Positions 28,705 to 38,053 of a DNA stretch of 64,000 nt are shown in pieces; position 1 is the stretch's first letter; each line of letters begins with the position of its first letter. The notes beneath the pieces were generated by a model. The model ran no database searches. It worked only from the letters and a program-made list of their open reading frames with translations, and was not told the DNA's origin. The position numbers and the translations under genes are program-made. This stretch comes from Sulfurovum lithotrophicum (GTDB lineage Bacteria > Campylobacterota > Campylobacteria > Campylobacterales > Sulfurovaceae): assembly GCF_000987835.1 (NCBI RefSeq), contig NZ_CP011308.1, positions 434,001-498,000 of the forward strand, in the 5' to 3' direction.

Positions 28705-28776
28705 TTAGAGTGAGAGAAGTAGGAGGAGTCTGTCAACTTGTGTGAAAATGGTTCTGTTTCTTGTGTATGTTTTCAT
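28705..28776 (-). CDS. leu operon leader peptide (leuL-like)
   Basis: This small frame, too short for usual gene calls, encodes 23 residues with AGGAG before its ATG. It ends in five consecutive Leu codons (CTC, CTC, CTA, CTT, CTC), then Ser, Leu and TAA. It lies between a good promoter and leuA, 188 bases before the leuA start, exactly as in leu operons controlled by ribosome stalling at leucine codons. Slow reading of the Leu run under leucine shortage would favour leuA transcription. The peptide likeness is striking; the mechanism is inferred. Confidence 0.75.
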   Translation of the reverse strand: MKTYTRNRTIFTQVDRLLLLLSL

Positions 28777-28800
28777 AATGTACTCCTGTAATTTTTGGAA

Positions 28801-28829
28801 AGTATATCCAAAATCCTGTAAAATAGCAA
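28801..28829 (-). promoter_or_regulatory. Promoter of the leader-leuA transcript
   Basis: Reverse strand TTGCTA (28829-28824) and TATACT (28806-28801) are spaced by 17 bases. The predicted start near 28794 is about 18 bases before the leader peptide ATG. It lies just after the pssA stop. Confidence 0.6.
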
Positions 28830-28839
28830 GGGATAAAGA

Positions 28840-29559
28840 TTATCTTTTAAAATGAATTTTACGGATGTTATAGGTGTAAAGTGCGCGAATCGGTCCATAC
28901 AGTACATAGAGAAGAATGATCAAAGCAAATCCTTCTGTAGAGAAAAGGTAAAGCAGGGAGGTGGCAAGCACCAGGGTGATCATGGTCTTAAAAAGCATCG
29001 GTCTGTCAAGCTGTATTTTCTTGAAAGAGGGATAGCGAAAATTGCTGACCATCAAAAGGGAAATACCAAGACAAAGAAACAGAAGTAAGATACTGTAGTT
29101 TTCCAGTGCATATTTATGAAAAAGAAGTATCCACATCGAGATAAAGATCGCGGCTGTTGGAATGGGCAAGCCAATGAAAACATTGGGATCTGCTTTGGCT
29201 GTGCAGATGTTGAAACGTGCCAGACGAATGGCACCGAAGATGACATAAAGCGCCGATACCAGTATTCCGAAACGTCCAAACTCGTTCCCTGTGAAAAAAT
29301 AGAGCAGCATGGCCGGTGCGATACCGAAAGAGATGATGTCGGCAAGTGAGTCGAACTCCACTCCGAACTGGCTGGTGGTATTGGTCATACGGGCAACACG
29401 TCCGTCCAGGCCGTCAAAGACCAGTGCAAGCAGGATCAGCCATGCGGCAGAGTTGAAATCTTCTTTACTGGCTTCAACAATACTGAGTACACCGATAAAG
29501 ATACTGCTTGCGGTAAAGAGATTCGGCAGTAGGTAGATCAGCTTTATGTTGCGTTTCAT
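28840..29559 (-). CDS. pssA: CDP-diacylglycerol-serine O-phosphatidyltransferase
   Basis: This integral membrane enzyme makes phosphatidylserine, the precursor of phosphatidylethanolamine. The 239-residue protein has about seven to eight hydrophobic segments and the CDP-alcohol phosphotransferase motif with D49, D52, R57, D70 and D74 in DGLDGRVAR...FDSLAD. The pattern PNLFTASSIFIG near the N-terminus is typical of the bacterial type II enzyme. It starts on the base next to the ftsH stop, so it belongs to the hisH-hisA-prmA-ftsH-pssA run. psd is not seen nearby. Confidence 0.93.
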   Translation of the reverse strand: MKRNIKLIYLLPNLFTASSIFIGVLSIVEASKEDFNSAAWLILLALVFDGLDGRVARMTNTTSQFGVEFDSLADIISFGIAPAMLLYFFTGNEFGRFGILVSALYVIFGAIRLARFNICTAKADPNVFIGLPIPTAAIFISMWILLFHKYALENYSILLLFLCLGISLLMVSNFRYPSFKKIQLDRPMLFKTMITLVLATSLLYLFSTEGFALIILLYVLYGPIRALYTYNIRKIHFKR

Positions 29560-31575
29560 CTAGGCTTCTTTGTTGTTATCACTCTCTTCGGATATCTCTT
29601 TTTTTAATGCTTCTTCTTTTTTTTCTGCCTCTGCTTTGTTTTTGGCGACCTTGTCTTTATGGGCAAGACGGCTAGGCATACCTTTTTCTTTTTCGTACTC
29701 TTCGATGATCCTGCGGACTGTTTTTCCTTCGATCACTTCCGTTCCCAAAAGTTCTTTGGCCATATTGTCGATAGCGCCATAATAATCCTGGAGTGTTTCC
29801 TTTACATAGCCGTAGCGTTCGTTCAGAGTGGATTTGATATAGCTGTCCATAGCCTCAGCTGTCTTATCACTGTAATCGGTCGATACCGCTCCGGCACCGA
29901 GGAAAGAGTTTTGACTGCGGGAAAGGACCATGAGCCCGGCTACATCGGTCATTCCGTACACTGAGACCATATCTTTTAAGATGGCAGTAGCACGGTCAAG
30001 GTCATTTCCTGCTCCCGTAGAGATCTCTCCAATGAATACATCTTCAGCCGCGCGTCCGCCAAGGAGTACATCGACTTCTGCCATCAGTTCATGTTTCTGT
30101 TTCAGAAAACGCTCTTCATCTTCGGGAAGATGCAGCGTATAGCCAAGTGCGCCCAGCCCGCGTGGGATGATGGAGACCTTGGTGACACGGGTAGCGCCTT
30201 CGCTGAGTTCAGACATGAGTGCATGTCCGCTCTCGTGATAGGCAACGATCTTCTTTTCCGTCTCGTTGATCTTGCGATTCTTTTTCTCAAGTCCTACAAA
30301 GGAACGTTCAATGGCTTCAAGCAAGTCTGACTGTTCGATCTGTTTCTTGTTCTGGCGTCCCGCAAGCAGGGCCGCTTCATTGATAATGTTGGCAAGATCG
30401 GCCCCGGCCAGCCCGGCAGTCTGTTTGGCAACGATTTCAAGATCGACATTGGGAGCGAGTTTGACATCTTTAGAGTGTACTTTGAGGATAGCTAAACGAC
30501 CTTCATAATCAGGTTTATCTACAAGTACCTGTCTGTCGAAACGTCCTGCTCTAAGTAAAGCAGCATCAAGTGTTTCCGGCCTGTTGGTGGCTGCAAGTAC
30601 GATGACAGGGGTATCGGTTCCGAAGCCGTCCATTTCTGCAAGAAGCTGATTGAGGGTTTGTTCTCTCTCGTCATTTCCGCCCATTTGTCCCCCACTTGCA
30701 CGGCTTTTACCGATGGCGTCGATCTCATCGATGAAGATGATGGAAGGTGCTTCTTTCTTTGCCTGTGCAAAAAGGTCACGCACACGGCTGGCACCGACCC
30801 CGACGAACATCTCTATGAATCCGGAACCGCTTACGGAGAAGAACGGTACCGAGGCCTCTCCCGCCACCGCTTTGGCAAGCAGGGTCTTACCGGTACCCGG
30901 AGGGCCCACAAGCAGGACCCCTTTGGGGATCTTGGCGCCGAGTTCTATGTACCGTTCCGGGAATTTGAGGAAATCGACGATCTCTTTGACTTCGTCTTTT
31001 GCCTCTTCTACTCCCTGGACATCGTCAAAACGTGTATCGGGTTTCTCGGAGTTGATGAGTTTATCGGCTTTTCCTGCTCCCAGAATGCCTCCCCCCATAC
31101 CTTTACTCATCTTTTTGGCAAGGAAGATCCAGATAGCGAAGAAGATGAGGATAGGCAGCATCATGCTGATCAGTTCAGAAAAGAAACCGTTACCCACCAC
31201 ACCTTCGTAGGCGATACCTTTTTTGTCAAGCAGTGGAATGAGGTCTCTGTCGTATGTTGGGACATTCTGTGCCACATAGCGGACTTTACGCCCGTTGTCC
31301 TCAATGATCGCTTCGACCATTGAGGGAGTCAATTTGACACTTTTAACCGCTCCCTCTTCGATTCTCTTCTTGATCTCCGAATATTTTACCTGTTTTGTCT
31401 GCGCTACACCCTGTGTATTCATCATAGTGCCGAGACTGTCTCCTTCACCGACGAAGGATTTGAAGATCAGGATGATGACAATGGAGAAGATCGCAAAGGC
31501 GAGCAGGGGATTGTCATTGAAAAAGTTGTTATTATTGTTTTGCTTATTATCATTGTTATTGTTTGGATTAGCCAT
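29560..31575 (-). CDS. ftsH: ATP-dependent zinc metalloprotease FtsH
   Basis: FtsH is a membrane-bound AAA protease that degrades misfolded membrane proteins and regulatory targets. The 671-residue chain has two membrane helices (about 24-41 and 131-153) around a periplasmic domain, Walker A GPPGTGKT at 224-231, Walker B FIDEID at 281-286, the SRH region, and the zinc site HESGH at 447-451. The N-terminus is an unusual Asn-rich run (11 Asn in the first 17 residues). A charged Lys/Glu tail closes it. It overlaps prmA by eight bases. Confidence 0.96.
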   Translation of the reverse strand: MANPNNNNDNKQNNNNNFFNDNPLLAFAIFSIVIILIFKSFVGEGDSLGTMMNTQGVAQTKQVKYSEIKKRIEEGAVKSVKLTPSMVEAIIEDNGRKVRYVAQNVPTYDRDLIPLLDKKGIAYEGVVGNGFFSELISMMLPILIFFAIWIFLAKKMSKGMGGGILGAGKADKLINSEKPDTRFDDVQGVEEAKDEVKEIVDFLKFPERYIELGAKIPKGVLLVGPPGTGKTLLAKAVAGEASVPFFSVSGSGFIEMFVGVGASRVRDLFAQAKKEAPSIIFIDEIDAIGKSRASGGQMGGNDEREQTLNQLLAEMDGFGTDTPVIVLAATNRPETLDAALLRAGRFDRQVLVDKPDYEGRLAILKVHSKDVKLAPNVDLEIVAKQTAGLAGADLANIINEAALLAGRQNKKQIEQSDLLEAIERSFVGLEKKNRKINETEKKIVAYHESGHALMSELSEGATRVTKVSIIPRGLGALGYTLHLPEDEERFLKQKHELMAEVDVLLGGRAAEDVFIGEISTGAGNDLDRATAILKDMVSVYGMTDVAGLMVLSRSQNSFLGAGAVSTDYSDKTAEAMDSYIKSTLNERYGYVKETLQDYYGAIDNMAKELLGTEVIEGKTVRRIIEEYEKEKGMPSRLAHKDKVAKNKAEAEKKEEALKKEISEESDNNKEA

Positions 31576-32398
31576 TTATTTTTTCCTTTTTGTAGACGAG
31601 TGTTACCCATTCGTCTTTTAGGGTTCTTTTTTCTAAAGTCAGATCTTGAAAAGATGCTTTTACCAGTTCTTCTTTTTTATCTAAAATACCTGAAAGTATC
31701 AGGTATCCACCTTCTTGTACTGCGGCTTTAAGATCCTTGGAGATGAATCTTAACACATCTGCAATGATATTGGCGATGACCACATCATACGTACCTTCAG
31801 CTTTATCGATAGAGCCTTCCCAGAGTTTGTCGTACTGCGCTTCATTGAGCTTGAAGTTCTCTTTGCAGCTTTTAACTGAAAGTGGGTCGGTATCACACAA
31901 TTCGACAGTGGCACCCAGTTTTTTTGCCGCAAGACCCAAAATACCTGAACCGCAACCGACATCGATGATGCGGTCTCCCTCTTTGACAGTTTCACTGATC
32001 GCTTCAAGACAGGAGAATGTCGTGGCATGATGACCGGAACCAAAGGCCAACGCAGGGTCTATTTTAATGTTGATGAATCTCTCTTTTGGTTCGTACCAGC
32101 TGGGAAAGATATAGAACTTTCCCGCTTCAATAGGCTGAATGGACTCCTGATAACTCTTGATCCAGTCAATATTCTCTTTCTCTTCCAAGTTGAAATCCAT
32201 ATGGATGTCACTCTCAAGCTCATCCTGTAAGGCTACCAGTGCATCTTTAACGAAAGTTAAATCAGACTCGCTTCGTATGACGATCTTCCCTGTACCGAAC
32301 TCCAAGCCTTCATCATGGATATTCATAATGTAATCAGAAATAAGATCGACATACTGATCATCCAGAGTAATCGTCAGTTCATAATACTTATCCTGCAT
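31568..32398 (-). CDS. prmA: Ribosomal protein L11 methyltransferase
   Basis: PrmA methylates ribosomal protein L11 using SAM. The 276-residue protein has the small N-terminal substrate domain (about 1-80), the linker [10 protein letters not shown], the segment [14 protein letters not shown] near 113-126 and the SAM site [19 protein letters not shown] near 145-163, followed by the [10 protein letters not shown] motif. It overlaps hisA by 11 bases and ftsH by eight bases, so the three genes are translationally coupled. The adjacency prmA-ftsH-pssA is also found in Campylobacter. Confidence 0.92.
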   Translation of the reverse strand: MQDKYYELTITLDDQYVDLISDYIMNIHDEGLEFGTGKIVIRSESDLTFVKDALVALQDELESDIHMDFNLEEKENIDWIKSYQESIQPIEAGKFYIFPSWYEPKERFINIKIDPALAFGSGHHATTFSCLEAISETVKEGDRIIDVGCGSGILGLAAKKLGATVELCDTDPLSVKSCKENFKLNEAQYDKLWEGSIDKAEGTYDVVIANIIADVLRFISKDLKAAVQEGGYLILSGILDKKEELVKASFQDLTLEKRTLKDEWVTLVYKKEKING

Positions 32399-33101
32399 TT
32401 ACAGTCCTAAACGCTTCTTCGAGGTCGAGGGTACCTTCATAGAATGCTTTGCCGACAATAGTGCCGTCAATGCCTGCTTCAATGAGCGCATTGATATCCG
32501 TCATATCTTTCAATCCGCCGCTTGCGATGGTCTCCAGTCCGGAGGCTTCCTTAATGGCAAGAGTGAAGTCAATGTTCACACCGGTCATCATCCCGTCGCG
32601 TCCCACATCGGTACAGATAATGGCTTCAACACCGGCATCGGCGAATTCCTTTGCAAGGTCGGTGGCTTTCATATCGGACACTTCTCCCCAGCCTTCGACT
32701 GCAACCATGCCGTCAATCGCATCGATACCGACAACGATCGGGTATTTGGCTGCCATCTCTCTGACGAATTTCGGGTCTTTGACCGCAATGGAACCGAGAA
32801 TGAGTCTGTCGATGCCGAGATCAAGATACATTTTGATGGTCTCTTCATCCCTGATCCCTCCTCCAAGTTCAAGTTTGAGGTTGCAGTTCTCCCTGATCTT
32901 CTTGATCTGTTCAAGGTTTTCAGGTTTTCCGGCAAAGGCACCGTTAAGGTCGACAAGGTGTACCCATTCGCTTCCGAGTTCTTCAAAACGCTTGGCAACT
33001 TGCCAGGGTTCATCACTGTAGATCTTGGCGGACTCCATGAGCCCTTTGCTTAGTCTGACTGCTTTTCCGTCTTTTAAATCAATAGCGGGCAATATTGTCA
33101 T
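32388..33101 (-). CDS. hisA: Phosphoribosylformimino-5-aminoimidazole carboxamide ribotide isomerase
   Basis: HisA performs the Amadori-type isomerisation in histidine synthesis. The 237-residue TIM barrel has the catalytic Asp near the start ([15 protein letters not shown]8), the second catalytic Asp in [13 protein letters not shown] near residue 130, and phosphate-binding loops GGGIRDEET and ASGGLKDM. It is the second gene after hisH, separated by 36 bases that hold half of a GTAGGGTG repeat. Other his genes are absent from the window. Confidence 0.95.
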   Translation of the reverse strand: MTILPAIDLKDGKAVRLSKGLMESAKIYSDEPWQVAKRFEELGSEWVHLVDLNGAFAGKPENLEQIKKIRENCNLKLELGGGIRDEETIKMYLDLGIDRLILGSIAVKDPKFVREMAAKYPIVVGIDAIDGMVAVEGWGEVSDMKATDLAKEFADAGVEAIICTDVGRDGMMTGVNIDFTLAIKEASGLETIASGGLKDMTDINALIEAGIDGTIVGKAFYEGTLDLEEAFRTVNAG

Positions 33102-33112
33102 TGTTTTCCTTC

Positions 33113-33134
33113 GTAGGGTGCATAATCACGCACC
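33113..33134. repeat. Single GTAGGGTG palindromic unit between hisH and hisA
   Basis: GTAGGGTGCATAATCACGCACC-like unit (22 bases) with imperfect inner pairing, related to the paired units at 19564 and 26860. It occupies most of the 36-base gap. Confidence 0.6.
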
Positions 33135-33137
33135 GTA

Positions 33138-33749
33138 TTATGATTTTGTAAAATTTTCTATGATCTTCAAACCGTTCTCATGGCTTTTTTCCGGGTGTGG
33201 CTGAATACCGTATATATTCCCGTTCTGTACGGCTGAAACAAACTCGTATCCGTAATGTGTTTTTCCTATAGCATACCTGTCATCACAGACAGCATGGAAT
33301 GAATGTACAAAGTAAAGATAGATTTCTTGAGGCAGTCCTTCAAATATAGGTGTTTCTTTTTGCACAAAAAGCTCATTCCATCCCATATGCGGCACTTTCT
33401 GGGGATGATCGAACTTGTTTTCATCAAAAGCCACCACTTTCCCGGGGATGAGACCAAGACCTTCTGTTTTGCCAAATTCCTCGGAACTCTCAAAAAGCAG
33501 CTGCATTCCCAGACAAATACCCAACAGCGGTTTTTCGGAAGCCGCAAATACTTTGACTGCTTCATCCATACCGTTACTTTTCAAATGCGCCATCGCATCA
33601 CCGAAAGCCCCCACACCGGGGAGAATGAGTTTGTCATATTGCTGCAGTTTGGAAGGATCGCTTTCCAGCCTGGCATCCGCACCCACTTTTTTGAATGCAT
33701 TGATGACAGAGGCAAGGTTCCCCATATTGTAGTCGACGATACCGATCAT
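33138..33749 (-). CDS. hisH: Imidazole glycerol phosphate synthase, glutamine amidotransferase subunit
   Basis: HisH releases ammonia from glutamine for HisF in histidine and purine-linked synthesis. The 203-residue class I amidotransferase has the oxyanion strand PGVGAFGDAM near 45-54, the nucleophile Cys in LLGICLGMQLLFESS near residue 79, and the His-Glu pair in GIQPHPEKSHENG near 182-194. Length is standard. It begins the reverse-strand run toward pssA. It is divergent from waaC. hisF is not nearby. Confidence 0.95.
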   Translation of the reverse strand: MIGIVDYNMGNLASVINAFKKVGADARLESDPSKLQQYDKLILPGVGAFGDAMAHLKSNGMDEAVKVFAASEKPLLGICLGMQLLFESSEEFGKTEGLGLIPGKVVAFDENKFDHPQKVPHMGWNELFVQKETPIFEGLPQEIYLYFVHSFHAVCDDRYAIGKTHYGYEFVSAVQNGNIYGIQPHPEKSHENGLKIIENFTKS

Positions 33750-33831
33750 GATTTGGTATTCCTTGTTGAGTTAAATAACTGTGATTATAGCCAATTAAAT
33801 TGAAAGAGGTTATCCACCTTTAGGATATTTT

Positions 33832-33840
33832 GATAAAATG
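33832..33840 (+). promoter_or_regulatory. Extended -10 promoter candidate for the waaC operon
   Basis: TGATAAAAT has the same form as the box before nadA and lies 36 bases upstream of the waaC ATG at 33877. It makes the earlier in-frame ATG at 33838 unlikely as a start. Confidence 0.45.
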
Positions 33841-33876
33841 ATACAAATTCAAGGTTCCCTAAAAATAAGGCAGTGT

Positions 33877-34872
33877 ATGAAAGTTGCGATCGTAAAACTC
33901 TCCGCTATGGGTGATATTATTCATGCAATGGCGGCACTGCAATTTATGAAAGCGTATGATCCTTCCCTCCGGATCGACTGGATCGTGGAAGAGGTCTTTG
34001 CTCCGATACTTGAACACAACCCTGATATCGACCATATCCTGCCCGTGAATTTGAAAGGTTTGAAAAAAAAACGTAGGCAATTTCTGTCTGAAGTGCAAAA
34101 AGTTCGTGAATATGCCACAAACAATTATGATGTGGTCATCGATGCGCAGGGGCTTATCAAATCGGCCATTGTTTCAAGAATGCTTGGCAGTACAACAGGT
34201 TTTGACAGGCACTCCATCCGTGAAAGTATGGCCGCATTCTTCTATGGTAAGACTTTTTTCATACCTTATGAAATGAATGTGATAGAAAGGAATATGAAAT
34301 TGATGATGCAGGCAATAGGCAGCAGTGATGAATCTGTTTCGTTGGCACAAAAAAAGCCCTTTTTGTTTTTTACCGAGGAAAACAGGCAAAAAACAGTTCC
34401 TTTTTTGGAACAGGAGGATAAAAATATTGTCTATATTCTGGGTTCGAGCTGGGAAAGCAAGATCTATCCACGGGAGAAATTTTTGGAAGTGATCAAACAA
34501 TTGACAGGGAACCATCTGTTGGTATGGGGAAATGAGAGTGAGAAGAAAAGCGCGGAGTATATTGCACAGCATAGCGAAGCGAAGGTATTGCCGGAAATGA
34601 CACTGAATGAGCTTAAAGCATTGATTGCTTCATCCGATCTGGTCATAGGCGGTGACAGCGGCCCTACACATATGGCCTGGGCACTCAATCGGCCAAGCAT
34701 CACCCTTTTTGGCCCTACACCGGCCAAGCGGAATACTTTGGAGACAGAGTTCAACAGGGTACTGGATTGCGGCAAGGCAATAGACCCAAAACGGTTGGAC
34801 AGAGAAGATCTCTGCATTGCAGATATCCCGGTTGATCAAGTGGTGATTTTGGCAAAGGAGTTGTGTAAATGA
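33877..34872 (+). CDS. waaC: Lipopolysaccharide heptosyltransferase I
   Basis: WaaC adds the first heptose from ADP-heptose to Kdo of the LPS inner core on the cytoplasmic face. From ATG 33877 it has 331 residues. The GT9 opening VAIVKLSAMGDIIHAMAAL, the central LGSSWESKIYPREKF site and the nucleotide-binding VIGGDSGPTHMAWAL near 258-272 are typical. It leads a seven-gene forward cluster in which each gene overlaps the next. The upstream ATG at 33838 would sit inside the -10 box and adds residues that do not look like the family. Confidence 0.92.
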   Translation: MKVAIVKLSAMGDIIHAMAALQFMKAYDPSLRIDWIVEEVFAPILEHNPDIDHILPVNLKGLKKKRRQFLSEVQKVREYATNNYDVVIDAQGLIKSAIVSRMLGSTTGFDRHSIRESMAAFFYGKTFFIPYEMNVIERNMKLMMQAIGSSDESVSLAQKKPFLFFTEENRQKTVPFLEQEDKNIVYILGSSWESKIYPREKFLEVIKQLTGNHLLVWGNESEKKSAEYIAQHSEAKVLPEMTLNELKALIASSDLVIGGDSGPTHMAWALNRPSITLFGPTPAKRNTLETEFNRVLDCGKAIDPKRLDREDLCIADIPVDQVVILAKELCK

Positions 34873-35762
34873 AAGATCTCTTGTATCTGGGTGTGTTCAA
34901 TCTTTTCAAATTCTTTGTCTGGATCATTCCTGACCGTTTGCTGGTTTGGCTGATGAGAGGTTTTTCCTACCTTGTTTACATCGTCGACAGGAAGCACAGG
35001 AAGATAGCTAAAGTCAATCTTGACCTTGCATACGGAAATACATTGACAGAAGCAGAAAAAGAGCATATTGTCAGAGAATGCTACTTTTATCTGGCAATGA
35101 CACTGGCGGATTTTGTCAAGAACCAGGGGATCTCGAGGGAAAGACTGCTTTCGAAGGTCACTTTTAAAAATTCGTATATTCTTGAGGATGCACTGAAAGA
35201 GGGCAGAAAAGTGATCCTTGTGACAGCCCATTACAGTAACTGGGAACTGGTGGCACTCTCAATCGCTGCCAAATTTGGTCCATTGACAGGAGTGGGAAGA
35301 AAACTTGATTCGCCTACCATGGATGAAATTCTTAACCAGAACCGTCAACAGTTCGATATAGAGATGCTTGATAAAAAAGGTGCGATGAAATCCATGATAC
35401 AAGCTTTGAAACATAATCGCATGCTTGGATTGCTGGTCGATCAGAATACGAGTGAAAATGAAGGTGTGTTGATAGACTTTTTTGGAAAACCGGTCAGACA
35501 TACACCTTCTGCAGCTATTTTAAGCAGGCGTTTTGATGCGGTGATCATTCCGGTTTTCATTACGACAGAGGATCACAAGCACTACGAATTGACATTTTAT
35601 GATCCGATACAAACAGAAAAAACAGAAGACAAAGAGGGAGATATCCTCCGTTCGGTACAGCAACAGGCCAATATTACGGAAGAGATCATCAGAAAAAAGC
35701 CCGAAGAGTGGTTTTGGCTGCACCAGCGATGGAAGAACCAGTTTGAGAAATATTATGAATAG
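34869..35762 (+). CDS. lpxL: Lipid A biosynthesis acyltransferase (HtrB/LpxL type)
   Basis: The 297-residue protein belongs to the late lipid A acyltransferases that place a secondary acyl chain. It has an N-terminal membrane helix (about 8-25), the catalytic motif HYSNWE near residue 121-126, and downstream VDQNTSENEGVLIDFFGK with the expected acidic and Arg residues. The end WFWLHQRWK is typical. It overlaps waaC by four bases. Which acyl chain or position it uses (LpxL or LpxM) cannot be told, so the symbol is provisional. Confidence 0.85.
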   Translation: MKDLLYLGVFNLFKFFVWIIPDRLLVWLMRGFSYLVYIVDRKHRKIAKVNLDLAYGNTLTEAEKEHIVRECYFYLAMTLADFVKNQGISRERLLSKVTFKNSYILEDALKEGRKVILVTAHYSNWELVALSIAAKFGPLTGVGRKLDSPTMDEILNQNRQQFDIEMLDKKGAMKSMIQALKHNRMLGLLVDQNTSENEGVLIDFFGKPVRHTPSAAILSRRFDAVIIPVFITTEDHKHYELTFYDPIQTEKTEDKEGDILRSVQQQANITEEIIRKKPEEWFWLHQRWKNQFEKYYE

Positions 35763-36978
35763 TGCTATGATGAACATATTGCCAAAATTGAAAAGTGAAC
35801 AACTTGGATCATGGTTAGTGATCTTGTATGCTTTTACTTTACCAATTTCCGTAGCGATCAATAATATATTTGCAGCATTCATCTTACTTTTCTGGCTTTT
35901 GAAGGGAAATTATAAACAGACGTGGCAATTGATCAAAGACTCTAAAGTATTACAGGCATTTTTACTTTTTTTCCTGCTTCATATCGTAGGGTTGCTTTGG
36001 ACGGAAGATTTCTCCTGGGGACTGCATATGATCAAAAAGGAATGGATGTTCCTTTTTGCCCCTATAATTATGAGTCTGGTCAAAAAAGAACATATCCGTT
36101 ACTATGTTTCTGCCTTTTTGCTTGCTATGACGCTATCTGAGATTATCTCCTATCTGATCTGGTTCAAAGTTATTCCCCCCATTTTTCATGCAAGCGTATA
36201 TGATCCTACACCTTTTATTCATCATACTTCCTATAATCCCCTCCTGGCAGTTGCTATCTATTTGATGGGGTATTTTATTCTGTTTGACAAAACATTAAAT
36301 ATCAAAGAGAAAGCTGTACTTGGATTATTTATTGTGACGATGAGCATCAATATGTTCATTACGGGAGGGAGGGCAGGACAGGTCGGCTATCTTGTTGCCG
36401 TTATCATACTTTTTTTTCAATATTTCGATAAAAATTTTTTCAAAGCCCTTTTGGTTTCTTTCTTGGTAGTCGGAGGTGTTTCTCTTACAGCCTATTTTGG
36501 CAGTCAGATCTTTCAGGATAGAATTAAGCTGGCGGTCAGCCAGATAGAAAATTTTGATTCTGATACGAATAGCAGTGTAGGTTTGCGAATTAATTTTGCG
36601 ATCAATACGCTTGAAATGATCAAAGAGGACCCGCTTATAGGGGTGGGGACCGGGGATTTTAAAAAACGTTATGAAGAGATAAATATGGAAAAAACTCCTA
36701 ACATTGCAAGCACAAAACAACCACATAATATGTATTTACTGGAAATGGCCCAGTTCGGATTAGTGGGCCTTTTTATTTTGCTATATATTTTTTATTCACA
36801 GATCAGGTTTGCACAACGTGAAATGAATGATTTGCGCAAGAAAATAGGTATTTTTCTTCCGCTTTTTTTCATGGTGATCATGCTAAGTGATTCCTATTTA
36901 TTGGGACATCATACAACAAACCTTTTTGTATTGTTCAGTGCATTCCTGTATAGGCCTTTCAATGAAAAAAGTGAATAG
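35755..36978 (+). CDS. O-antigen ligase / polymerase family membrane protein (WaaL-like)
   Basis: From ATG 35755, which overlaps the lpxL stop, the protein has about 407 residues and 10-12 predicted membrane segments. The Wzy_C/WaaL pattern is seen in the large periplasmic loop: GGRAGQVGYL near 240, then LIGVGTGDFKKRYEEI and PHNMYLLEMAQFGLVG near 320-350. Such proteins join undecaprenyl-linked glycan to the lipid A core, or polymerise it. Its place between core transferases favours a ligase. The extra 52 codons upstream belong to the lpxL region. Confidence 0.78.
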   Translation: MNSAMMNILPKLKSEQLGSWLVILYAFTLPISVAINNIFAAFILLFWLLKGNYKQTWQLIKDSKVLQAFLLFFLLHIVGLLWTEDFSWGLHMIKKEWMFLFAPIIMSLVKKEHIRYYVSAFLLAMTLSEIISYLIWFKVIPPIFHASVYDPTPFIHHTSYNPLLAVAIYLMGYFILFDKTLNIKEKAVLGLFIVTMSINMFITGGRAGQVGYLVAVIILFFQYFDKNFFKALLVSFLVVGGVSLTAYFGSQIFQDRIKLAVSQIENFDSDTNSSVGLRINFAINTLEMIKEDPLIGVGTGDFKKRYEEINMEKTPNIASTKQPHNMYLLEMAQFGLVGLFILLYIFYSQIRFAQREMNDLRKKIGIFLPLFFMVIMLSDSYLLGHHTTNLFVLFSAFLYRPFNEKSE

Positions 36979-38053
36979 AATACTTGTCATTATCCGTCGC
37001 TATAATGGAGATGTACTTCTTTCCTCTCCATTGATCGATGCACTTTACAAGCATTATGAGGCACCACAAATAGATCTGCTGGTCAATGACGATACTTTGG
37101 GAATAGCTAAAACGATCAGGTATATCCATCAGGTATATACTTATAGCTATAAATGGCGTGAACTGCCGTTATTCTCCCGTATAAAAAATGAATTTGATCT
37201 TTTCAGAACACTTTATAGAAAATATGACCTAAGTATTAATTTGACTGCAAACGACAGAAGCATTCTTTATGCCGCTACTGCCAGTCCATATGCTGTCAGC
37301 GCAAGGGAAGCGGAACATAAAAAATCTTGGTGGAAAAAAATATTTTTAAAGCACAGTTATACTTTTAAGAATGATCGGCATATTCTGTTGAACAATCTTG
37401 CTCCACTAAAGCCGCTTGGTATAGAGCTGTCGCATATTGAACTGCGGACGAACTATACACAGGAAGCTAAAGAAAAAATAGCTGCACAACTCAAAGAGAA
37501 AGGTATTGATAAATTTATAATATACCACCCCTCTGCACAGCATGAGTACAAAGTCTATCCCGAAGAATTAAGAAACAGACTGCTTAAACTATTGAATCAG
37601 TTAAAGATCCCTGTGATCATAACAGGTGCAAACAGCCCACTGGAAGTACAGATCAAGAATTCTTTACCTGAACTGGAATACATTTATGATTTTATGGGTG
37701 ATACATCATTGGATGAATATATTGCATTAAGCGATCTTTCACTGGCCTATATCGGTATGGATACACTCAATATGCATATTGCTTCGGGGCAGAATAAAAG
37801 AATATTTGCCATCTTTGGTCCTACATTGCCGCAGATATGGTCTCCGTGGTCCAATCAGTCACAGAGTTATGCTGCAGAGAGCAAACCGGTTCAAACATAT
37901 GGAAATGTAACACTTTTTCAGGCAGATATGCCCTGTGTTGCCTGTGGTCTGGCGGGTTGTGACGATAAGGGCGGTAGAAGCGATTGTCTCTATCAGATCG
38001 ATCCTCATGTCATTTTCAGGGAGGTGTCTGAATGGATAAGAAAATCAGTGTAG
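36962..38053 (+). CDS. GT9 heptosyltransferase-like protein
   Basis: The 363-residue protein starts MKKVNRILVIIRRYNGDVLLSSPLIDAL, the opening of ADP-heptose:LPS transferases. It has IIYHPSAQHEYKVYP in the middle, LAYIGMDTLNMHIASG at the nucleotide site and a Cys-rich end (MPCVACGLAGCDDKGG) similar in layout to WaaF's. The usual GDSGP reads GMDTL here, so the site is altered. It may add a third or branching sugar (WaaQ-like). It overlaps both neighbours by 17-22 bases. Confidence 0.8.
   Translation: MKKVNRILVIIRRYNGDVLLSSPLIDALYKHYEAPQIDLLVNDDTLGIAKTIRYIHQVYTYSYKWRELPLFSRIKNEFDLFRTLYRKYDLSINLTANDRSILYAATASPYAVSAREAEHKKSWWKKIFLKHSYTFKNDRHILLNNLAPLKPLGIELSHIELRTNYTQEAKEKIAAQLKEKGIDKFIIYHPSAQHEYKVYPEELRNRLLKLLNQLKIPVIITGANSPLEVQIKNSLPELEYIYDFMGDTSLDEYIALSDLSLAYIGMDTLNMHIASGQNKRIFAIFGPTLPQIWSPWSNQSQSYAAESKPVQTYGNVTLFQADMPCVACGLAGCDDKGGRSDCLYQIDPHVIFREVSEWIRKSV

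Noticed and set aside
28497-28736. 79-codon reverse frame upstream of leuA
   Set aside because: Overlaps both leader peptide and leuA start in another frame, has no family likeness and no good ribosome site.
33811-33819. TTATCCACC as a DnaA box marking an origin
   Set aside because: Single near-match without a cluster, AT-rich unwinding element or dnaA/dnaN nearby.
34339-34357. TTGGCAC-like sequence in waaC as a sigma-54 promoter
   Set aside because: Lies inside a coding region and lacks the -12 TTGC context.
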